Origin: Arthrobacter sp. Soil763
GTDB taxonomy: Bacteria > Actinomycetota > Actinomycetes > Actinomycetales > Micrococcaceae
Direction: 5' to 3'
Assembly (NCBI RefSeq): GCF_001428365.1
Contig: NZ_LMSH01000004.1
Span: forward strand, 1-64,000
DNA: 64,000 nt
The notes under the pieces were generated by a model, which saw nothing but the letters and a program-made list of their open reading frames with translations, did not search any database and was not told where the DNA came from. The number at the start of each line of letters is the position of its first letter. Position 1 is the first letter of the stretch. Below, piece after piece: positions 48,258 through 56,652 of this stretch. Made by a program: the position numbers and the translations under genes.

Positions 48258-49365
48258 CCCTCCGCTTCCCACCGAACTGGCCCTGCTGCGGCGCGAAGCC
48301 ATCCGCAAGCGCGTCGACTGGGGCAAGGCCCGCCGCTCCGCCGGCGGCCCCGCCGCGCTGGCGGCCCTGGTCCAGTGGCTGGTCGCCCGGCTGAACGTCG
48401 TCCGGCCGATGCGCGCCTTCCAGCACTACAACCTGCAGCACGGCCCGCTGATGAGCGCCGGCATCGGCTTCAACATGTTCTTCTCCATCACCGGCCTGCT
48501 CACCACCGGTTTCTCCGTCGCCGGCCTGCTGCTGCGCGGCCAGCCGGCCCTGCTGGACCGGGTGGTCCGCAGCGTCGCCACGAGCGCCCCGGGCCTGCTG
48601 AAGGTCGACGGCCGCGAGGGCCTGGTGGACCCGCAGGAGCTGTTGAACCCCAACGGCCTCGGCTGGACCGCCGCCGTCGCCGCCGTCGTCACAGTGGTGA
48701 CCTCGCTGGGCTGGATCGCCGGGCTGCGCGACGGGCTGCGCGGCGTGCTGCGGCTCGGCCCGCTGAAGGTCAACCCGGTGCTGTTGAAGCTGCGTGACGC
48801 CGGGACGCTGCTGCTGCTCGGCGCCGCCCTGGTCATCAGCGCCGGCGCCTCCCTGGTGTTCGGCACCGCCGCGGGCTGGGTCGCCGAGCAACTCAAGCTG
48901 GATCCGCTGGTCGCCGGCCCGCTGACCACGTCCGTGAAGATCGCCGTGCCCCTGGTGCTCGGCTGGGTCACCGCGGTGGTGATGTTCCGGCTGGCCGGCG
49001 GCCTGAAGCTGCGGCGCCGGGCCCTGCTGGAGGGCACCATCCTGGCCGCCGTGGGCACCAGCGTGCTGCAGATCTTCAGCGCCGAGCTGCTCGCCAGCGC
49101 CGGCCGGAACCCCATCCTCGCGCCGTTCGCCATCATCATCGGCCTGCTGATCTGGTTCAACCTGGTCAGCCAGGTCTACCTGGTCTCGGCGGCCTGGTCC
49201 GCGGTGCGGGAAGCGGACCTCAAGGTCGCGCCGGCCGCCACCACGGCCGGCTGGGGCTCCCGCCAGGTGCAGCCGGGCCGGACTCCGGTGGATCAGCCGG
49301 AGGCGGCGGACCGCCGCCCGGTCAGTGTCCGGCGTCGAGGTATTGGTCGGCCCACGCCGAGATAA
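48208..49365 (+). CDS. YihY/virulence factor BrkB family membrane protein
   Basis: 385 residues with about six TM helices. The family core is seen in AFQHYNLQHGPLMSAGIGFNM, WIAGLRDGLRGVLRLG, VFGTAAGWVAEQL and FAIIIGLLIWFNLVSQVYLV. YihY proteins are inner-membrane proteins of uncertain function, once misnamed ribonuclease BN. The C-terminal ~45 residues are charged. TTG 48208 with GGGAAG upstream overlaps the preceding gene; its last 44 bases overlap the 3' end of the convergent hydrolase. Confidence 0.8.
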   Translation: MTLAPNLTNGEARQPADPPLPTELALLRREAIRKRVDWGKARRSAGGPAALAALVQWLVARLNVVRPMRAFQHYNLQHGPLMSAGIGFNMFFSITGLLTTGFSVAGLLLRGQPALLDRVVRSVATSAPGLLKVDGREGLVDPQELLNPNGLGWTAAVAAVVTVVTSLGWIAGLRDGLRGVLRLGPLKVNPVLLKLRDAGTLLLLGAALVISAGASLVFGTAAGWVAEQLKLDPLVAGPLTTSVKIAVPLVLGWVTAVVMFRLAGGLKLRRRALLEGTILAAVGTSVLQIFSAELLASAGRNPILAPFAIIIGLLIWFNLVSQVYLVSAAWSAVREADLKVAPAATTAGWGSRQVQPGRTPVDQPEAADRRPVSVRRRGIGRPTPR

Positions 49366-50092
49366 TCTTCGCGGCCCGGGCGGCCTGGCCCTTGCCCGTG
49401 AGCAGGTGGTCCGAGCCCTCCAGCGAGACGAAGCTGCGCGGATGCCTGGCGGTCTGGAAGATGGTGCTGGCGTTCTCGATGCCGACCGTGTTGTCGGTGG
49501 GGGAGTGGAGCACCATCAGCGGCTTGTGGAGCCGCCGGATGCAATCGGTCAGGTCCGCGTGTTCAAGGTCCTCGACGAAATGCCGGCGGATCTCCACGCG
49601 TTTGCCGCCCAGGTCCACCTCGGCGCTGCCCTCGTTCAGGATGCGGTCCAGCGCGGCGTCGAAGACGTGCGCGACATGCTTGGGCGAAAACGGCGCGCCC
49701 ACGGTGGCGACGGCGTCGAGCTCCGGGATGCTCGCGGCCGCCGCCAGCACCGCGGCGCCGCCGAAGGAGTGCCCCACGAGCAGCGACACCGGGCGGCCGG
49801 AGTCCCGCATGTATTCCGCCGCCTTGACCGTGTCCGCCACCTTGTGGCTGAACGACCCCTCGGACCACAGGCCCGCGGATTCGCCCAGGCCGAGGTTGTC
49901 GAAGCGGAGCATGCCCACGCCGTTGTCCGCCAGCGCCTTGCACATCCGTGACGCCGACGGGCTGTCCTTGCCCAGCGTGAAGCCGTGCGAGAACACGCCC
50001 CAGCCCTTCACCGGGCCTTCGGGCAGGTCGATGACGCCGGAGAGCAGCTCACCGGTGGATCCTTCGAAGGAGACTTTCTCGGAGCGGGACAC
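49322..50092 (-). CDS. Alpha/beta hydrolase
   Basis: 256 residues. It has the alpha/beta-hydrolase fold with VFSHGFTLGKDS (oxyanion region), the nucleophile elbow GHSFGGAAVL, Asp in HSPTDNTVG and His near the end in EGSDHLLTGKG. It resembles esterases/OsmC-associated hydrolases; the substrate is unknown. GTG 50092. Its 3' end overlaps the convergent YihY gene, so no separate terminator is possible. Confidence 0.82.
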   Translation of the reverse strand: MSRSEKVSFEGSTGELLSGVIDLPEGPVKGWGVFSHGFTLGKDSPSASRMCKALADNGVGMLRFDNLGLGESAGLWSEGSFSHKVADTVKAAEYMRDSGRPVSLLVGHSFGGAAVLAAAASIPELDAVATVGAPFSPKHVAHVFDAALDRILNEGSAEVDLGGKRVEIRRHFVEDLEHADLTDCIRRLHKPLMVLHSPTDNTVGIENASTIFQTARHPRSFVSLEGSDHLLTGKGQAARAAKIISAWADQYLDAGH

Positions 50093-50119
50093 GGGATCTT
50101 CTTTCGGTTGGTGGCAGAT

Positions 50120-50163
50120 ACGACGGCGGCGCCCCCACCAAGGGTGGGAGGCGCCGTCGTCGT
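50120..50163 (-). terminator. Terminator of the sdh operon
   Basis: ACGACGGCGGCGCCCCCACC pairs with 50143-50163 over ~20 bp with minor mismatches. It lies 22 bases after the sdhB stop and upstream of the hydrolase start. Confidence 0.75.
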
Positions 50164-50185
50164 TGGAGCGGAGGGGCGAAGCCGG

Positions 50186-50968
50186 TTAGACCTTGCGGGC
50201 CAGGATGGCCTGCTTGACCTCGGCGATGGCCTGCGTGACCTGGATGCCGCGGGGGCACGCCTCGGTGCAGTTGAAGGTGGTGCGGCAGCGCCACACGCCT
50301 TCCTTGTCGTTGAGGATCTCCAGGCGCATGTCGCCGGCGTCATCACGGGAATCGAAGATGAAGCGGTGCGCGTTGACGATCGCGGCCGGGCCGAAGTACT
50401 GCCCGTCGGTCCAGAACACCGGGCAGGACGAGGTGCACGCGGCGCAGAGGATGCACTTGGTGGTGTCGTCGAACCGCTCGCGGTCCTCGGCGGACTGCAG
50501 GCGTTCCTTGGTGGGCTCGTGGCCGCGGTTGATCAGGAAGGGCATGACTTCGCGGAAGGACTGGAAGAACGGCTCCATGTCCACGATCAGGTCCTTCTCG
50601 ACCGGCAGGCCCTTGATCGGCTCGACCGTGATGGGCTTGGTGGTGTCCAGGTCCTTCAGCAGGGTCTTGCAGGCCAGGCGGTTGCGGCCGTTGATGCGCA
50701 TGGCGTCGGAGCCGCATACACCGTGGGCGCAGGACCGGCGGAAGGAGACGCTGCCGTCGATTTCCCACTTGATCTTGTGCAGGGCGTCCAGGACACGGTC
50801 GGTGCCGTACATGGTGACCTTGAAGTCGTCCCAGGTGGCGTCCTCGGAGACCTCCGGGTTGTAGCGGCGCACGCGGAGCGTCACGTCGAAGGAGGGGATT
50901 TCCCCGCCCCCGCCGACGCCGGCGGGCAGTTCGATCTTGGAGGCTGGCTCAGCGAGTTCAGCGGTCAT
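50186..50968 (-). CDS. sdhB: Succinate dehydrogenase iron-sulfur subunit
   Basis: 260 residues. The [2Fe-2S] ligands are in RRSCAHGVCGSDAM and LACKTL, the [4Fe-4S] in CILCAACTSSCP and the [3Fe-4S] in CRTTFNCTEACPRG. It passes electrons from SdhA flavin to quinone in the membrane. ATG 50968 lies one base after the sdhA stop; last gene of sdhCDAB. Confidence 0.97.
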   Translation of the reverse strand: MTAELAEPASKIELPAGVGGGGEIPSFDVTLRVRRYNPEVSEDATWDDFKVTMYGTDRVLDALHKIKWEIDGSVSFRRSCAHGVCGSDAMRINGRNRLACKTLLKDLDTTKPITVEPIKGLPVEKDLIVDMEPFFQSFREVMPFLINRGHEPTKERLQSAEDRERFDDTTKCILCAACTSSCPVFWTDGQYFGPAAIVNAHRFIFDSRDDAGDMRLEILNDKEGVWRCRTTFNCTEACPRGIQVTQAIAEVKQAILARKV

Positions 50969-50969
50969 C

Positions 50970-52769
50970 TTAGTACTTCCTCACCATCGGCTCGTAGCGC
51001 GTGAAGACCACCGGTTTGGTAGCCAGCCGGATGCCGGCAATCGACTCGGCGGAACCATCCGCCGGTGCGTGCTCATCCTTGTACGCCATGGAGTGCTTCA
51101 TGAATTTTTCGTCGTCGCGTTCGGGGAAGTCCTCGCGGAAGTGTCCGCCGCGGGATTCCTCGCGGTGCAGGGCCGCCACGGTCATGACCTTGGCGAGTTC
51201 GAGCAGGAAGCCCAGTTCCACGGCTTCGAGCAGGTCCAGGTTGAAGCGCTTGCCCTTGTCCTGGACGCTGATCCGCTGGTACCGCTCCTCGAAGGAGGCG
51301 ATGTCCTTGAGGACTTGGTTCAGGGTCTCGGCGGTGCGGAACACCTGCATGTTGGCGTCCATGGTGTCCTGCAGTTCCTTGCGGATCTGGGCCACCTTCT
51401 CGGTGCCGTTGGCCGTGCGCACGTGCTCGAGCAGGTTCAGCGTGTAGGCCTCCGGATCCGCGGGCAGTTCCACGAAGTCGGCGGTCTTGGCGTATTCGGC
51501 CGCGGCGATGCCGGCGCGCTTGCCGAAGACGTTGATGTCCAGCAGCGAGTTGGTGCCCAGGCGGTTGGAACCGTGGACCGAGACGCAGGCGACCTCACCG
51601 GCGGCGTAGAGGCCCGGGACGACGGTGTCGTTGTCCTGCAGGACCTCGGCGCTGATGTTGGTGGGGATGCCGCCCATGGCGTAGTGCGCCGTCGGGAAGA
51701 CCGGGACCGGCTCCGTGTACGGCTCCACACCCAGGTAGGTGCGGGCGAACTCGGTGATGTCCGGGAGCTTGGCGTCGATGTGCGCCGGCTCCAGGTGGGT
51801 CAGGTCCAGCAGGACGTAGTCCTTATTCGGGCCGCAGCCGCGGCCTTCACGGACTTCGTTGGCCATCGAGCGGGCCACGATGTCGCGCGGGGCGAGGTCC
51901 TTGATGGTGGGGGCGTAGCGCTCCATGAAGCGTTCACCCTCGGAGTTGCGCAGGATCGCGCCTTCGCCGCGGGCGGCCTCGGAGAGCAGGATGCCCAGGC
52001 CGGCCAGGCCGGTCGGGTGGAACTGGAAGAACTCCATGTCCTCCAGCGGGATGCCGCGGCGGAACGCGATGCCCATGCCGTCACCGGTCAGGGTGTGGGC
52101 GTTGGAGGTGGTCTTGAAGACCTTGCCGGCGCCGCCGGAGGCGAACACCACGGACTTGGCCTGGAAGACGTGCAGTTCACCGGAGGCAAGGTCGTAGGAG
52201 ACGACGCCGGCGACGCGCTTCTGCTTGTACGGGGTGCCGTCCTCGCGGACCGCGTCTTCCTCGACGGTCAGCAGGTCCAGGACGTAGTACTCGTTGTAGA
52301 ACTCCACGTTGTGCTTGACGCAGTTTTGGTAGAGCGTCTGCAGGATCATGTGGCCGGTGCGGTCCGCGGCGTAGCAGGCCCGGCGGACCGGGGCCTTGCC
52401 GTGGTCGCGGGTGTGGCCGCCGAAGCGGCGCTGGTCGATCCGGCCCTCGGGCGTGCGGTTGAACGGCAGGCCCATCTTCTCAAGGTCCAGGACGGCGTCG
52501 ATCGCTTCCTTCGCCATGACCTCAGCGGCGTCCTGGTCCACCAGGTAGTCGCCGCCCTTGATCGTGTCGAAGGTGTGCCATTCCCAGTTGTCTTCCTCGA
52601 CGTTGGCCAGGGCTGCGCACATGCCGCCCTGGGCCGCGCCGGTGTGGGAGCGCGTGGGGTAAAGCTTGGTCAGTACCGCTGTTCGCGCGCGCTGACCGGA
52701 TTCGATCGCGGCGCGCATGCCAGCGCCACCGGCACCGACGATGACGACGTCGTACTTATGGACCTGCAT
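50970..52769 (-). CDS. sdhA: Succinate dehydrogenase flavoprotein subunit
   Basis: 599 residues from ATG 52769. FAD site VVIVGAGGAGMRAAIESG, covalent-FAD His in RSHTGAAQGGM, substrate loop HPTGLAGLGIL and catalytic HYAMGGIPTN / GSNRLGTNSLLD. It oxidises succinate to fumarate in the TCA cycle and respiratory chain. An in-frame ATG at 52790 would add seven residues. 120 bases separate it from sdhD. Confidence 0.97.
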   Translation of the reverse strand: MQVHKYDVVIVGAGGAGMRAAIESGQRARTAVLTKLYPTRSHTGAAQGGMCAALANVEEDNWEWHTFDTIKGGDYLVDQDAAEVMAKEAIDAVLDLEKMGLPFNRTPEGRIDQRRFGGHTRDHGKAPVRRACYAADRTGHMILQTLYQNCVKHNVEFYNEYYVLDLLTVEEDAVREDGTPYKQKRVAGVVSYDLASGELHVFQAKSVVFASGGAGKVFKTTSNAHTLTGDGMGIAFRRGIPLEDMEFFQFHPTGLAGLGILLSEAARGEGAILRNSEGERFMERYAPTIKDLAPRDIVARSMANEVREGRGCGPNKDYVLLDLTHLEPAHIDAKLPDITEFARTYLGVEPYTEPVPVFPTAHYAMGGIPTNISAEVLQDNDTVVPGLYAAGEVACVSVHGSNRLGTNSLLDINVFGKRAGIAAAEYAKTADFVELPADPEAYTLNLLEHVRTANGTEKVAQIRKELQDTMDANMQVFRTAETLNQVLKDIASFEERYQRISVQDKGKRFNLDLLEAVELGFLLELAKVMTVAALHREESRGGHFREDFPERDDEKFMKHSMAYKDEHAPADGSAESIAGIRLATKPVVFTRYEPMVRKY

Positions 52770-52889
52770 ACCAGATGCTCTTTCTCTCAAAATTCACTGT
52801 TTACCACCGCCGGCGGGGCCGGTGCGGTGAAATCTCGGGACCCGGGCCCGCGCGGGCAGGCAGGGATCAACGCCCTGGGGCGTGTGCCG

Positions 52890-53354
52890 CTACGGGGCGG
52901 GGCAGAACCCGCCGGGGAGCTGGACGCCGTCGACGACGGGGCACGGGTTGAAGGTGAAGATCACCAGCGTGCCGAGGATGATGATGGCCGCGGCGGCCGC
53001 GTACAGCACGATCTTGAGCCACATCCGCGTGGCGTCCTTCTCGGCGTAGTCGTTGATGATCGTGCGGACGCCGTTGGTGCCGTGCAGCATGGCCAGCCAC
53101 AGCATGGCCAGGTCCCAGACCTGCCAGAACGGGTCGGCCCACTTGCCGGCGACGAAACCGAAGTCGATGGCGTGGATGCCTTCGCCGACCAGCAGGTTCA
53201 CGGTCAGGTGGCCGAAGATCAGGACGACCAGGACGACGCCGGAAAGCCGCATGAACAGCCAGGCGAGCATTTCGAAGTTGCCCTTGGAGGAACCGCTGCG
53301 GCGGTACTGCGGGGAGATCCGTCCGCTGCGCGGGGGCTGAATCGTTGCAGTCAT
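52890..53354 (-). CDS. sdhD: Succinate dehydrogenase membrane anchor subunit
   Basis: 154 residues with three TM helices (MRLSGVVLVVLIFGHLTVNL, DLAMLWLAMLHGTNGVR, YAAAAAIIILGTLVIF). Haem/quinone histidines are likely in FGHLTVN and LHGTNG. It starts 3 bases after sdhC, as is normal in actinobacterial sdhCDAB operons. Confidence 0.92.
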   Translation of the reverse strand: MTATIQPPRSGRISPQYRRSGSSKGNFEMLAWLFMRLSGVVLVVLIFGHLTVNLLVGEGIHAIDFGFVAGKWADPFWQVWDLAMLWLAMLHGTNGVRTIINDYAEKDATRMWLKIVLYAAAAAIIILGTLVIFTFNPCPVVDGVQLPGGFCPAP

Positions 53355-53357
53355 GGC

Positions 53358-53738
53358 TTAGTGACCTCCGAGGGCGAGGGACAGGTGGCGGATGGAGAAG
53401 CCGACCATGACGACGACCCAGAGGGCCAAGACCGTCCACAGCATCTGGCGCTGGTACTTCGCGCCCTTCTTCCAGAAGTCGACGGCGATGATCCGCAGGC
53501 CGTTGAAGGCGTGGAACACGATCGCTGCGACGAGGCCCGTTTCACCCAGGGCCATGAGGGGGTTCTTGTAGGCACCGATCACGGCGGTGTAAGCCTCGGG
53601 CGACACACGCACCAGTGAGGTGTCCAGCACGTGGACCAACAAGAAGAAAAAGATCACTACACCGGTAACGCGGTGTCCAACCCAGGACCACATGCCTTCA
53701 CGGCCGCGGTACAAGGTGCCAGCTGGTTTTGTCGGCAC
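53358..53738 (-). CDS. sdhC: Succinate dehydrogenase cytochrome b556 subunit
   Basis: 126 residues with three TM helices and the SdhC signature GHRVTGVVIFFFLLVHVLD, plus VFHAFNGLRIIAVD (haem histidine). GTG 53738 is chosen over upstream ATGs because GGGAGG lies 8 bases before it. First gene of the sdh operon; promoter at 53822-53857. Confidence 0.93.
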   Translation of the reverse strand: MPTKPAGTLYRGREGMWSWVGHRVTGVVIFFFLLVHVLDTSLVRVSPEAYTAVIGAYKNPLMALGETGLVAAIVFHAFNGLRIIAVDFWKKGAKYQRQMLWTVLALWVVVMVGFSIRHLSLALGGH

Positions 53739-53821
53739 TGAATAAACCTCCCTGCAACACAGCGGCGCTGGCATGGGATCCACGCGGGGGGAACGCCTGC
53801 TGCGAGAGCACTCGTAAGCTC

Positions 53822-53857
53822 AAGCCTAAATCTAGGCTTCGCTCTTAGCTTATTCAA
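53822..53857 (-). promoter_or_regulatory. sdh promoter with the -10 inside a palindrome
   Basis: On the minus strand TTGAAT (53852-53857) and TAGATT (53829-53834) are 17 bases apart. The -10 lies inside the perfect palindrome AAGCCTA-N4-TAGGCTT (53822-53839), flanked by TAAGCT / AGCTTA outer arms. A dimeric regulator here would control sdhCDAB. About 85 bases precede the sdhC GTG. Confidence 0.6.
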
Positions 53858-53982
53858 TTCAGCGGAGCGTCGGTGACGGCGCCCTGCTGGGTTTTTGGGC
53901 AGTTTTGAGACGAACGCCACATTCGCGTGGTGCCGGGACCCGCGCCGCGCGCCCGCTCCGGGGCGCCAGGCCGCGGACCGGC

Positions 53983-53988
53983 TAAAGT
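53983..53988 (+). promoter_or_regulatory. Candidate -10 of manC
   Basis: TAAAGT followed by eight bases and the ATG at 53997; no ribosome site is visible, so manC is probably leaderless or nearly so. Confidence 0.4.
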
Positions 53989-53996
53989 AAGCCCTG

Positions 53997-55154
53997 ATGA
54001 CTACAGACGATATGACCAGCCTCGATTCCCCCCTCGGCACCGCGGCGGGCTCCCCGCTGGACCGCTTTATTGCGGTCATCCCGGCCGGCGGCGTGGGGAC
54101 CAGGCTCTGGCCGCTCTCCCGGGCGGCGGCGCCCAAGTTCCTGCACGACCTCACCGGGTCCGGCAGTACCTTGCTGCGTGCCACCTACGACCGGCTCGAA
54201 CCGCTGGCCGGCAGCAGGGTGCTGGTCGTGACCGGCACCGCGCACCGTGAAGCCGTCTGCGGGCAGCTGCCCGAGGTGAGCGAAGCGGACCTGGTGCTGG
54301 AGAGCGAACCGAAGGACTCCGGCGCGGCCATCGGCCTCGCCGCGGCCATCCTGCACGAGCGCGATCCGGAGACCATCATGGGCTCCTTCGCCGCGGACCA
54401 GGTCATCAGCCCCGACTCGCTGTTCCAGGACGCCGTCCGCGAGGCCATCCACACCGCGGCCGCCGGCAAGATCGTCACCATCGGCATCCGCCCCACGCAC
54501 CCGTCGACCGGCTTCGGCTACATCCGGGCCGGCGAGGCGCTCAGCGTCCCGGGCGCCCCCAGCGCGCACACCGTCGTGGAATTCGTCGAAAAGCCCAGCG
54601 AGGAAGTCGCGCAGCAGTACCTCGACAGCGGCGACTACGCCTGGAACGCGGGCATGTTCGTCGCGCCGGTCTCGCTGATGCTCAAGCACCTCGAAGCCAA
54701 CCAGCCCGAGCTGTTCGCCGGCCTGCAGGAGATCGCCAAGGCCTGGGACACCCCGCTGCGCGACGAGGTCACCGCCCGGGTCTGGCCCACGCTGCCCAAG
54801 ATCGCTATCGACTACGCGGTCGCCGAGCCTGCCGCGGCTGCCGGGGACGTCGCCGTCGTGCCCGGCACCTTCCGCTGGGACGACGTCGGGGACTTCGCCT
54901 CCGTGGGCCGGCTCAACAGCGCCAAAGAGGTCGACGACGTCACCGTGATCGGCGAGGGCGCCCGGGTGTTCACCGAAAACGCCAGCGGCGTCGTGGTCAC
55001 CGACACCAAGCGGGTCATCGCCCTGATCGGCATCGAGGACGTCGTGATCGTGGACACCCCGGACGCCCTGCTGGTCACCACCAAGGCGAACTCGCAGCGG
55101 GTCAAAGCCGCCGTGGACGCACTCAAGGCCAGCGGCGACACCGACGTGCTCTAG
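53997..55154 (+). CDS. manC: Mannose-1-phosphate guanylyltransferase
   Basis: A 385-residue nucleotidyltransferase with the GT-A pyrophosphorylase loop VIPAGGVGTRLWPLSR, then MGSFAADQVI, THPSTGFGYIRAG, VEFVEKPS, WNAGMFV, AIDYAVAE and WDDVGDF. It makes GDP-mannose from mannose-1-P and GTP, the donor for mannosyltransferases such as the GT4 enzyme at 9 kb. Divergent from sdh. It lacks the phosphomannose isomerase domain found in some fused ManC enzymes. Confidence 0.92.
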   Translation: MTTDDMTSLDSPLGTAAGSPLDRFIAVIPAGGVGTRLWPLSRAAAPKFLHDLTGSGSTLLRATYDRLEPLAGSRVLVVTGTAHREAVCGQLPEVSEADLVLESEPKDSGAAIGLAAAILHERDPETIMGSFAADQVISPDSLFQDAVREAIHTAAAGKIVTIGIRPTHPSTGFGYIRAGEALSVPGAPSAHTVVEFVEKPSEEVAQQYLDSGDYAWNAGMFVAPVSLMLKHLEANQPELFAGLQEIAKAWDTPLRDEVTARVWPTLPKIAIDYAVAEPAAAAGDVAVVPGTFRWDDVGDFASVGRLNSAKEVDDVTVIGEGARVFTENASGVVVTDTKRVIALIGIEDVVIVDTPDALLVTTKANSQRVKAAVDALKASGDTDVL

Positions 55155-55200
55155 CTAAGGGTGCGCCGGCCTGGCCGGACCTTTCGGCGGCCGGTGCTCG

Positions 55201-55219
55201 CGCCCGGGTTACCCGGGCG
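55201..55219. terminator. Short hairpin after manC
   Basis: CGCCCGGGTTACCCGGGCG gives a perfect 8-bp stem with a 3-base loop, overlapping a second palindrome GTTACCCGGGCGTAAC (55208-55223). It could terminate manC or act as an operator for the next gene. Confidence 0.45.
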
Positions 55220-55260
55220 TAACCCTGCGTTCGCGATGCCGGTATTTTAAGGACTCTCGC

Positions 55261-55266
55261 TACAGT
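55261..55266 (+). promoter_or_regulatory. Candidate -10 of the amidohydrolase gene
   Basis: TACAGT, then six bases, then GTG 55273, the leaderless layout. Confidence 0.45.
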
Positions 55267-55272
55267 GAATGT

Positions 55273-56472
55273 GTGCGCAATTACACGACTGAAGCAGAGC
55301 CAACAACGCTGGTGGGGCCGTGGCTGGAACCCCTCCTGCCGGAACTCATCGACTTCCGCCGGGACCTGCACGCGCACCCCGAGCTGTCCTTCAAGGAATT
55401 CCGCACCACGGACAAGCTGGCCCAGCGGCTCGAGGCCGCCGGCCTTGCACCGCGCCGGCTCGAGGGCACCGGGCTGACCGTCGACATCGGCGAAGGGCCC
55501 ATCGCCACCGCGCTCCGCGGCGACATCGACGCCCTGCCGATCATCGAAGAGACCGGGCTGCCGTTCGCCTCGAAGAACCACGGCGTCACCCATGCCTGCG
55601 GCCACGACGTGCACACCACCACCATGCTGGGCATCGCACTGGTCCTGCAGCGGATGCACGAATCCACCCCGCTGGGCGGCACCGTGCGGATCATCTTCCA
55701 GCCGGCCGAGGAGACGATGCCCGGCGGCGCGCACGCCTGCATCGAACAGGGCGTCCTGGACGGTGTCCCGCGGATCCTCGCGCTGCACTGCGACCCGCGC
55801 ATCGAGGTCGGCAAGATCGGCACCCGGATCGGGGCCATCACGTCCGCCTCGGACACCATCAAGATCGAGCTCAGTGGCCGCGGCGGCCATACGTCCCGGC
55901 CGCACCTGACCGAGGAGCTCGTCTTCGCGCTCGCCCAGATCGCCATCAACGTCCCGGCAGTGCTTTCCCGCCGGGTCGACGTACGCAGCGGCGTGTCCGT
56001 GGTCTGGGGCCACATCTCCGCCGGTTCCGCCCCCAACGCCATTCCCGCCAGCGGCTACATGGCCGGCACCATGCGCTGCCTGGACCGGGACGCCTGGCAC
56101 AGTGCCGGCGAGATTCTCGACGAGGTGGTGCAGCAGATCGCCGCGCCGTACGGCGTCGACGTCCACCTCGAACACACCCGCGGCGTGCCGCCGGTGGTGA
56201 ACTCCGAGCATGAGACGGCGCTGATCGAAGCCGCGGCCCGCGCCGAAATCGGCGAGAACTCCGTGGTGCTGACACCCCAGTCGATGGGCGGGGAGGACTT
56301 CGCCTGGTTCCTGGCCGACCTGCCCGGGGCCATGATGCGGCTGGGCACGAAGACCCCCGGCGGCGAGGAGTACGACCTGCACCGCGGCGACTACATCCTC
56401 GACGAGCGGGCCCTCGGCCTCGGCATCAAGGTGCTCACCGCCGCGGCCCTCCGCACCCTCCGCGACCTCTAA
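55273..56472 (+). CDS. M20 family amidohydrolase
   Basis: 399 residues of the M20D/hippurate-hydrolase type. Metal ligands are visible: LRGDIDALPI, HACGHDVHT, FQPAEETMPGGAHACIEQG, LHCDPRIEVG (His) and SMGGEDFAWF. It hydrolyses an N-acyl amino acid or similar amide; substrate unknown (indole-acetyl-amino acid and N-acetyl-diaminopimelate hydrolases are relatives). Starts at GTG 55273 in a leaderless arrangement. Confidence 0.9.
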   Translation: MRNYTTEAEPTTLVGPWLEPLLPELIDFRRDLHAHPELSFKEFRTTDKLAQRLEAAGLAPRRLEGTGLTVDIGEGPIATALRGDIDALPIIEETGLPFASKNHGVTHACGHDVHTTTMLGIALVLQRMHESTPLGGTVRIIFQPAEETMPGGAHACIEQGVLDGVPRILALHCDPRIEVGKIGTRIGAITSASDTIKIELSGRGGHTSRPHLTEELVFALAQIAINVPAVLSRRVDVRSGVSVVWGHISAGSAPNAIPASGYMAGTMRCLDRDAWHSAGEILDEVVQQIAAPYGVDVHLEHTRGVPPVVNSEHETALIEAAARAEIGENSVVLTPQSMGGEDFAWFLADLPGAMMRLGTKTPGGEEYDLHRGDYILDERALGLGIKVLTAAALRTLRDL

Positions 56473-56483
56473 CCCCCCCAGCG

Positions 56484-56593
56484 CGAACGGACACTTCGCG
56501 CCCCTTTTTGAGGCCGAACGGACACTTCGCGCCCCTTTTTGAGACCGAACGGACACTTGGCGCCCTCATCCAAGGGCCTCAAGTGTCCGTTCG
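56484..56593. repeat. 31-bp tandem repeat ending in an inverted copy
   Basis: Three units with starts at 56484, 56515 and 56546 (31 bp apart) each begin CGAACGGACACTT; the first two continue CGCGCCCCTTTTTGAG. The third leads instead into an inverted copy AAGTGTCCGTTCG (56581-56593), making a hairpin. It lies directly after the amidohydrolase stop. The word GAACGGACACTTGAGG is close to that of the palindrome at 58715. Confidence 0.8.
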
Positions 56594-56610
56594 CGCGTTC
56601 CAGCCCGAGT

Positions 56611-56646
56611 AATTAAGTTGTGCACAATTGAATTGCGGGTTACCGT
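56611..56646 (+). promoter_or_regulatory. OhrR promoter/operator
   Basis: TTGTGCACAA (56618-56627) and CAATTGAATTG (56625-56635) are two overlapping perfect palindromes in AT-rich sequence, the usual character of OhrR operators. TTGTGC (56618-56623) and TACCGT (56641-56646) could be -35/-10 at 17-base spacing, with ATG six bases later. A bound repressor would cover the promoter. Confidence 0.65.
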
Positions 56647-56652
56647 TTATAG

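Noticed and set aside
50937..53618. 893-codon plus-strand ORF opposite sdhBAD
   Set aside because: It mirrors well-identified sdh genes in the antisense frame. Long open antisense frames are normal in DNA this GC-rich, and its translation has no recognisable domain.
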